The notes under the pieces: model-generated | What the model was told of the DNA's origin: nothing | What the model saw: only the letters and a program-made list of their open reading frames with translations | Databases searched by the model: none | Assembly (NCBI GenBank): GCA_946531435.1 | Contig: CAMNAO010000001.1 | Span: forward strand, 124,001 to 188,000 | DNA: 64,000 nt | From: an uncultured Clostridia bacterium | GTDB lineage: Bacteria; Bacillota; Clostridia; Oscillospirales; Oscillospiraceae | Direction: 5' to 3' | Position numbers and translations under genes: made by a program | Shown here: in pieces, positions 59,289-64,000 of the stretch | How the letters are laid out: each line of letters starts with the position of its first letter | Numbering within the stretch: position 1 is the stretch's first letter

Positions 59289-59308
59289 GATTTCCCCTCA
59301 CAGGACCA

Positions 59309-59338
59309 AGGGCGAAGGAGAACGTACTCCTTCGCCCT
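59309..59338 (-). promoter_or_regulatory. Intercistronic hairpin between nrfA and resB
   Basis: GAGGGCGAAGGAG / CTCCTTCGCCCTT with a 4-6 nt loop and no T run on the minus strand. May set differing nrfA and resB-ccsA levels by RNA stability or partial termination. Confidence 0.6.
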
Positions 59339-59359
59339 CGGATTCCTTAGATAAGCATC

Positions 59360-60667
59360 TTACTTGCCCAGAAGGGCCATGGCCTCCTGGATTCTGGCCT
59401 CCGCCGTATCCAGGCAGCGGAAAGCCAACTCGGAATTGTGGGCGCCCTCGGCGTTCTCCACATAGCAGAAGTCGAAGAACCACTGGGCCTCCCGATGGAG
59501 CTTGCGAACCGCGTCCAGCTCCTCCTGGGAAAGCTTCCCCTCCTGCACAGCGGCAGAGAGCGCGTCCTTCAGCTCACTGAGGGCGTTCCCCACCTGGGTT
59601 TCCCGGGCGGTGACCCGCTCCTGAAGCCGACGGACCATGCTGACCATGTCGGTATCCTGATGACAGGTTGCGCAGTTTTGCAGAAGTGCCTCGTTTTCCA
59701 GGGGGCTTACCAGGAGATGGCTGTGATAGACGGTGCCGTCCTCGGCCATCTCCAGCGCCATGTGGCAGTCAGCGCAGTTGAGAAGGCCGGCGTGCTTGCC
59801 CTGAAGGAAGGTCTCCATCTCGGGATGCTGGGCCTTCAAAAGCCTGGTACCGGTGCTCTCCTGCACCCAGTCGTAAAAGCCCAACGTGCCGTCCGGCATC
59901 TCCATGCTGTCATAATAGGCCAGAATGGCCTCGGGCGTCATGGCCTCCACGCTGCCATAGGGCATCATGGTTTCCTTATCCGCAGGCGTGAAATAATACT
60001 CGATGTGGCACTGGCCGCAGGACAGAGTCGCAGGGTCAATGGACGCCGTATTCTCACCCAATGCCTTGTTGACATAGGAGTGGGTAATGACGATCTGGCC
60101 GCCATTGCCCGCGTCGTTGCCGTGGCAGGTATAGCAGCTGATGTTCTCCTCCATCATCCCCAGAACTTCGTCAAAGGGCATGGTGTAGACGCTCACGCCC
60201 AAGTCGTTGACCAGCTTGGCAAAGTTGGGAGTCTTGCAGGTGAGGCAGTTGGCCAGAGCGTGGGGCCGCTGGGTCTTGGCCACATCCTCCAGGGTGTACT
60301 CATGGCCCCGGGCGCTGCCGTAGTCCTTGGCAAAGCCGTAGCCTTCATAGATATTCGTGAGATAGGGATCCTGCTCCAGGTAGCTCAGCACATAGCTGTT
60401 CTCCCGGTTCTCCCCCATGGTGGCGACGATATAAGGATAGATCTCCTCCCAATCGGAGGCGTTCACCGTGCCGTCTTTGCTGGTGGCCGTGGGGGCGGCG
60501 ACGTTCAGATAGCTGATGTTCGCCCTCGTCAGCGGGCCCAGGTCCCCCCGGTTCTGCAGGTGATACATCACGTCGCCGCCGGAGAAGAGGCCGCAGATCA
60601 GGATCACCGCAAGGATCACCGCAAGAAGGGCGCCGATCCCCTTCAGGATCATGTATTTCTTTTCCAT
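59360..60667 (-). CDS. nrfA: Ammonia-forming cytochrome c nitrite reductase NrfA, membrane-anchored
   Basis: Reduces nitrite to ammonium with six electrons. 435 residues from ATG 60667, 1 nt after the rnfB stop. Five haem sites: CLTCK at 141-145 (the catalytic lysine-ligated haem), CYTCH at 178, CGQCH at 217 followed by IEYYF (calcium and active-site tyrosine), CADCH at 298 and CATCH at 332. The N-terminus (LKGIGALLAVILAVILICGL) is a hydrophobic anchor without an obvious cleavage site. No NrfH or other cytochrome quinol donor is coded nearby; the Rnf genes directly upstream suggest an unusual electron route. Confidence 0.96.
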   Translation of the reverse strand: MEKKYMILKGIGALLAVILAVILICGLFSGGDVMYHLQNRGDLGPLTRANISYLNVAAPTATSKDGTVNASDWEEIYPYIVATMGENRENSYVLSYLEQDPYLTNIYEGYGFAKDYGSARGHEYTLEDVAKTQRPHALANCLTCKTPNFAKLVNDLGVSVYTMPFDEVLGMMEENISCYTCHGNDAGNGGQIVITHSYVNKALGENTASIDPATLSCGQCHIEYYFTPADKETMMPYGSVEAMTPEAILAYYDSMEMPDGTLGFYDWVQESTGTRLLKAQHPEMETFLQGKHAGLLNCADCHMALEMAEDGTVYHSHLLVSPLENEALLQNCATCHQDTDMVSMVRRLQERVTARETQVGNALSELKDALSAAVQEGKLSQEELDAVRKLHREAQWFFDFCYVENAEGAHNSELAFRCLDTAEARIQEAMALLGK

Positions 60668-60668
60668 C

Positions 60669-61472
60669 TCAGACCTCCACCCGCACCGGCATGGTGATGA
60701 CCTTGGCCGGGCACTTCTCAGCGCACTTGCCGCACTGGACGCAGGACTCATACTCCACATGGGCCAGGTTGTTCGTCACGGTGATGGCGCCCACCTCACA
60801 CTGTCTGGTGCAGAGCATGCAGCCGATACAGCCGGCGGAGCACACCTTTTTCACCTGAGGGCCACGATCCTTGTTGGAGCACTGCACCGCCACATGCTTG
60901 CTCTCGGGCATGAGCTCAATCAGCCCCTTGGGACAGGCCTTGACGCAGAGGCCGCAGCCGATGCACTTGCGCCGGTCCACGACGGCCACGCCATCCACAA
61001 CCTTGATGGCGTGCTGGGGACAGACCTGGACGCAGGAGCCGAAGCCCAGGCAGCCATAGTCGCAGTCCGTCACATTGAGTCCGCTGAGAGCGGCGGCGCG
61101 GCAGTCGGGAATGCCGATATAATTGCCCTGGTTATGGGTCACCTCACAGCTGCCCTTGCAGCGGACAAAGGCGACTTTCTTTTCCTGGGCCTCGGCAGAG
61201 ACGCCCATGATGGCGCCGATCTTCTCGGTCACCGGAGCGCCGCCCACAGGGCAGGCGTTTACCGGGGCCTCTCCCCTGGCGATGGCGGCAGCCACCGCGT
61301 CACAGCCCGCATAGCCGCAGGCGCCGCAGTTGTTGCCGGGGAGGCATTCCCGGACGGCGGTCTCCCGCTCATCCACCTCCACATGGAATTTCTTTCCGGC
61401 GTAGACGAGACCCACACCCACCACAAGGCCGATGAGGGCCAGGACCACGGTCGTAGCAATAATGATCTGCAT
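60669..61472 (-). CDS. rnfB: Rnf complex subunit B, multi iron-sulfur ferredoxin-like protein
   Basis: Cytosolic electron entry subunit accepting from ferredoxin. 267 residues: N-terminal anchor ([20 protein letters not shown]), the four-cysteine Rnf-type motif [12 protein letters not shown] with NACPVGG, and 4Fe-4S motifs [35 protein letters not shown] and [18 protein letters not shown] upstream of the ATG. Followed directly by nrfA. Confidence 0.97.
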   Translation of the reverse strand: MQIIIATTVVLALIGLVVGVGLVYAGKKFHVEVDERETAVRECLPGNNCGACGYAGCDAVAAAIARGEAPVNACPVGGAPVTEKIGAIMGVSAEAQEKKVAFVRCKGSCEVTHNQGNYIGIPDCRAAALSGLNVTDCDYGCLGFGSCVQVCPQHAIKVVDGVAVVDRRKCIGCGLCVKACPKGLIELMPESKHVAVQCSNKDRGPQVKKVCSAGCIGCMLCTRQCEVGAITVTNNLAHVEYESCVQCGKCAEKCPAKVITMPVRVEV

Positions 61473-61484
61473 ACTGACCTCCTC

Positions 61485-62063
61485 TCAGAACGCCAGGCTG
61501 CTGAAGCCCATAAAAGCAATGGACATCAGCGCCGCCGCAATGAGGACGATGGGGGCGCCCCGCAGGGGCTCCGGCAGATCCTCCTCCCGGATGCGGGTAC
61601 GGATGCTGGCAAGGAGCACGATGGCCAGGGTGTAACCCACCGCCGTGCCGAAGCCGGAGAAGACGCACTCGATGAAATTATAGCCATTCTGAACATTGGT
61701 CAGAGCCACGCCCAACACCGCGCAGTTCGTGGTGATGAGGGGCAGATAAATGCCAAGGGCGGTATAGATGGCAGGAGCCGTCTTTTTCAGGAACATCTCC
61801 ACGATCTGCACCAAAGCCGCAATGACCAAAATAAAGACGATGGTCTTCATAAAGTCCATTCCCAGGGGCTTTAACACATAATCATAGAGAAGGCTCGCCA
61901 CCGCAGAGGCAATGGTGATGACAAAGATCACCGCCACGCCCAGGCTGGCTGAGGCCTTGATCTGCTTGGAAACACCCAGGAAGGAGCAGATGCCCAAAAA
62001 CTGGTTTAAAACCACGTTGTGAATGAGGGCGCTGCCCACGATGATGAGAATCAGGCTCTTCAT
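61485..62063 (-). CDS. rnfA: Rnf complex subunit A
   Basis: 192 residues, six membrane helices. NQFLGICSFLGVS with a conserved cysteine and TTNCAVLGVAL with the second, which together bind an iron-sulfur centre within the membrane. Overlaps rnfE by 4 nt. Highly conserved family. Confidence 0.97.
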   Translation of the reverse strand: MKSLILIIVGSALIHNVVLNQFLGICSFLGVSKQIKASASLGVAVIFVITIASAVASLLYDYVLKPLGMDFMKTIVFILVIAALVQIVEMFLKKTAPAIYTALGIYLPLITTNCAVLGVALTNVQNGYNFIECVFSGFGTAVGYTLAIVLLASIRTRIREEDLPEPLRGAPIVLIAAALMSIAFMGFSSLAF

Positions 62064-62758
62064 TTCGCGGCCACCTCCTCTTTCTTATCTGCGGTCTCCG
62101 CCTTCTCACAGGGCGTCATACAGCTGGCGCAGCAGCCGTCGCAGCTCTCCACCAGTTCCTTCTGCCGGGTCTTGATGCCGATGGCGTTCATGATGACGAT
62201 GAAAAGCGCAATCACCAGGAAGGCTCCGGGAGGCTGGATGAACATACCGATGGGCTCAATGCTGTCCGGCAGGAGCTTCACGCCGAAGGCGCTGCCGTTG
62301 CCGAGAAGCTCACGCACAAGTCCCGCCAGTGTCAGGGCGACGGTGAAGCCCAGGCCCATGCCCAGACCATCCATGATGCTGAGGAGCGGTGGATTTTTAT
62401 TGGCGTAGGCCTCCGCCCGGCCCAGAATGATGCAGTTGACCACGATGAGGGGGATGTAAATGCCGAGGGCCGTATACAGAGACGGCAGATAGGCTTCGAT
62501 GAGAAGCTCCGTCACCGTGACGAGCGAGGCCACCACCACGATATAGGCGGGCAGCCGCACCTCATTGGGGATCGCCTTCCGCAGAAGGGAGATCACCAGG
62601 TTGGAGAGGATCAGCACCGCCGTGGTGCTGAGGCCCATGCCGATGCCGTTGAGAGCCCTGGTGGAGACCGCCAGGGTGGGGCACATGCCCAACATCAGGA
62701 TCAGCGTGGGATTCTCCTTGATGACGCCGTTATAGAGGCGCTCAACGTACTTATTCAT
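62060..62758 (-). CDS. rnfE: Rnf complex subunit E
   Basis: 232 residues, six membrane helices, paralogue of RnfA: ENPTLILMLGMCPTLAVS and IVVNCIILGRAEAYA carry the paired cysteines. Its C-terminal tail has an additional cysteine-rich stretch (CDGCCASCMTPC) followed by a charged end, unusual for RnfE. Overlaps the rnfDG stop by 4 nt (ATGA). Confidence 0.96.
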   Translation of the reverse strand: MNKYVERLYNGVIKENPTLILMLGMCPTLAVSTRALNGIGMGLSTTAVLILSNLVISLLRKAIPNEVRLPAYIVVVASLVTVTELLIEAYLPSLYTALGIYIPLIVVNCIILGRAEAYANKNPPLLSIMDGLGMGLGFTVALTLAGLVRELLGNGSAFGVKLLPDSIEPIGMFIQPPGAFLVIALFIVIMNAIGIKTRQKELVESCDGCCASCMTPCEKAETADKKEEVAAK

Positions 62759-64000
62759 CCGACGCTCCCTCCCTTCATATGAGACTCATAGAAATCGAGG
62801 CCGGCATTGACGGCGTTCACCACCGCGGCGCTTGTCACCGTGGCGCCGGAAATGGCGTCGATGGTGTCATCCGTGATGGAGCCGCCGGATTTGAGCAGCG
62901 TGAAGCGGGAGACGCTGACGCCCTCAAACTGGTCCGTAAACTCCGGGTCGCCGCAGCGCATGCCCATGCCGGGCGTCTCATTGAGCTCGGTAAAGGCAAT
63001 GCCGTTGATGACGCCATCGGCATTCAGGCCCAGGGTCAGGGTGATGTCGCCGTCGTTGCCGTCAGCGGTGGTGACCGAGATGGCGTAGCCCACCACGTTT
63101 CCGCCGGCGTCCAGTCCGATCATGGCTTCGTTGATGGTCACCCGGCCGAAATCGCTGCCGTAGATCCCGCCCTCCAGCGCTTCCATGGCGCTATCGATAT
63201 CGCTGTTCGTCGTAAAGGACTCAGCCCCCGGCACCACGGCCACATAGGCGGCGGCCGCCGCTGCTCTGTGCTGCTCCTCAATGGTATCCTTGGTCATGGA
63301 GTAGACGCCGCTGAGGGCCACGCCAGCCACCAGGGTGATGATGACAAGAGCGATGACCGGGCGGGGGATCCGCTGATAGAAGGGCTTCCGCTCCTCGCCC
63401 CGCTGACGGGCAAGGGCGGCCTTGCGGTAGGCGTAAGGCTTGGCAATAATGTAGGTCTCCAGCAGGGGCGTCAGAAGATTCGCGGTAATGATGGAATAGC
63501 TGAAGGAGTCAGCAGCGGTTCCGTAAATGCGGAAGACGCCGCCCAGCACACCGATGATAACGCCGTAAATCAGCTGTCCCAGCTTGCCCACGGGGCTTGT
63601 GGTGTAATCCGTCGCCATGAAGAAGGCACCCATGACCACACCGCCGCCGCAGATCTGGGCCACGAGATAGCGGGGATCAAAGCCCTGACCTCCGAAGAGG
63701 GCCACGAACAGGGTGAAGCCCCCCAGGACGGAGAAGCAGATCTGGCCGTGGATGATATCCATGGACCAGAGAATGAGACCGCCGACCATCAGAGCCAGCA
63801 CGGAACTGCCGATGACACCGCCCGCGGTGCCAAGGAACATCCTGGTCACGTTCACCGCTTCACCCGCCATCAGCGCTGCCGCAGGGGTTGCGGTGGAGAC
63901 GCCGTCCAGCGGGAAATCCGTCATGGTCCGCCCGAAGCTGAGCAGCAGGAAGCAGCGTCCCGCCAGGGCGGGATTGATGAAGTTCTTCCCCAATCCGCCG
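62755..64000 (-). CDS. Fused Rnf subunits D and G, partial at right edge
   Basis: 415 codons visible; the N-terminal part of RnfD lies beyond the window. The first part is RnfD, a membrane protein with covalent FMN: the flavinylation motif is DGVSTATPAAAL, followed by several helices and ITANLLTPLLETY. The frame continues without a stop through a basic linker (RKAALARQRGEERK) into RnfG, with one membrane helix (VIALVIITLVAGVALSGVYS) and an FMN-binding domain ending in the flavinylation site DAISGATVTSAAV. There is no internal start with a ribosome binding site between the parts, so a covalent DG fusion is likely. Confidence 0.92.
   Translation of the reverse strand, partial: GGLGKNFINPALAGRCFLLLSFGRTMTDFPLDGVSTATPAAALMAGEAVNVTRMFLGTAGGVIGSSVLALMVGGLILWSMDIIHGQICFSVLGGFTLFVALFGGQGFDPRYLVAQICGGGVVMGAFFMATDYTTSPVGKLGQLIYGVIIGVLGGVFRIYGTAADSFSYSIITANLLTPLLETYIIAKPYAYRKAALARQRGEERKPFYQRIPRPVIALVIITLVAGVALSGVYSMTKDTIEEQHRAAAAAAYVAVVPGAESFTTNSDIDSAMEALEGGIYGSDFGRVTINEAMIGLDAGGNVVGYAISVTTADGNDGDITLTLGLNADGVINGIAFTELNETPGMGMRCGDPEFTDQFEGVSVSRFTLLKSGGSITDDTIDAISGATVTSAAVVNAVNAGLDFYESHMKGGSVG

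Overview
This window looks like the chromosome of a GC-rich, spore-forming Gram-positive anaerobe of class Clostridia, probably Oscillospiraceae-like. The order is inferred from Spo0A next to SpoIVB, YlxM-Ffh-RpsP-KhpA-RimM-TrmD, MurT with a GatD-like partner, a split transketolase and a clostridial-type Rnf cluster; the family assignment is a guess. No rRNA, tRNA, CRISPR array, transposase or phage gene was recognised.

Layout from left to right. 1-3.7 kb (minus): prfA, tsaC, coaE and an M18 aminopeptidase, with coaE running into the aminopeptidase without a stop codon. 3.8-7.6 kb (minus): a DUF4349 lipoprotein, then trmL-pgk-tpiA. 7.7-9.8 kb (minus): folT-folC behind a tetrahydrofolate riboswitch. 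9.8-12.0 kb (minus): spoIVB-spo0A with two 0A boxes between them. 12.3-17.2 kb: mrp (plus), a family 2 glycosyltransferase and a GH31 glucosidase (minus). 17.3-19.8 kb (minus): rpmG-secE-nusG-rplK-rplA. 19.8-24.6 kb (plus): ruvX, a small membrane protein, and murT/gatD-like/HAD/rluA. 25-30 kb: a PfkB kinase, a MATE exporter, DUF1643, a lone pyruvate-kinase C-domain protein, a YgjP metallopeptidase and a coiled-coil protein. 30.4-39 kb (minus): a YfmF-like M16 protein and a 2419-residue cyclic beta-1,2-glucan synthase homologue. 39-46.3 kb (plus): ylxM-ffh-rpsP-khpA-rimM-trmD, with trmD fused in frame to an M29 aminopeptidase, then nudix-transketolase N-transketolase C. 46.5-56.8 kb: two serine hydrolases, a carbohydrate-binding lipoprotein, fructokinase, L-serine dehydratase, a membrane-anchored XRE regulator, a Sel1 protein and a neutral-ceramidase-like protein. 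57.2-64 kb (minus): an Rnf complex, NrfA, ResB and CcsA, running off the right edge.

The most interesting unit is at the right end. A ferredoxin:NAD+ Rnf ion pump, with rnfD and rnfG fused into one reading frame, is followed after 1 nt by a membrane-anchored pentahaem ammonia-forming nitrite reductase. No nrfH is present, and the system II cytochrome c maturation pair follows. The arrangement suggests that Rnf flavins on the outer face feed electrons to NrfA, linking fermentation to nitrite ammonification.

Other points of note: two housekeeping enzymes (CoaE and TrmD) lack a stop codon and continue in frame into metallo-aminopeptidases that keep their own ribosome binding sites; a GatD-like subunit has lost both catalytic residues; Spo0A has lost the acidic pocket of its receiver domain; and a dispersed repeat of about 330 bp occurs twice, each time between convergent genes.
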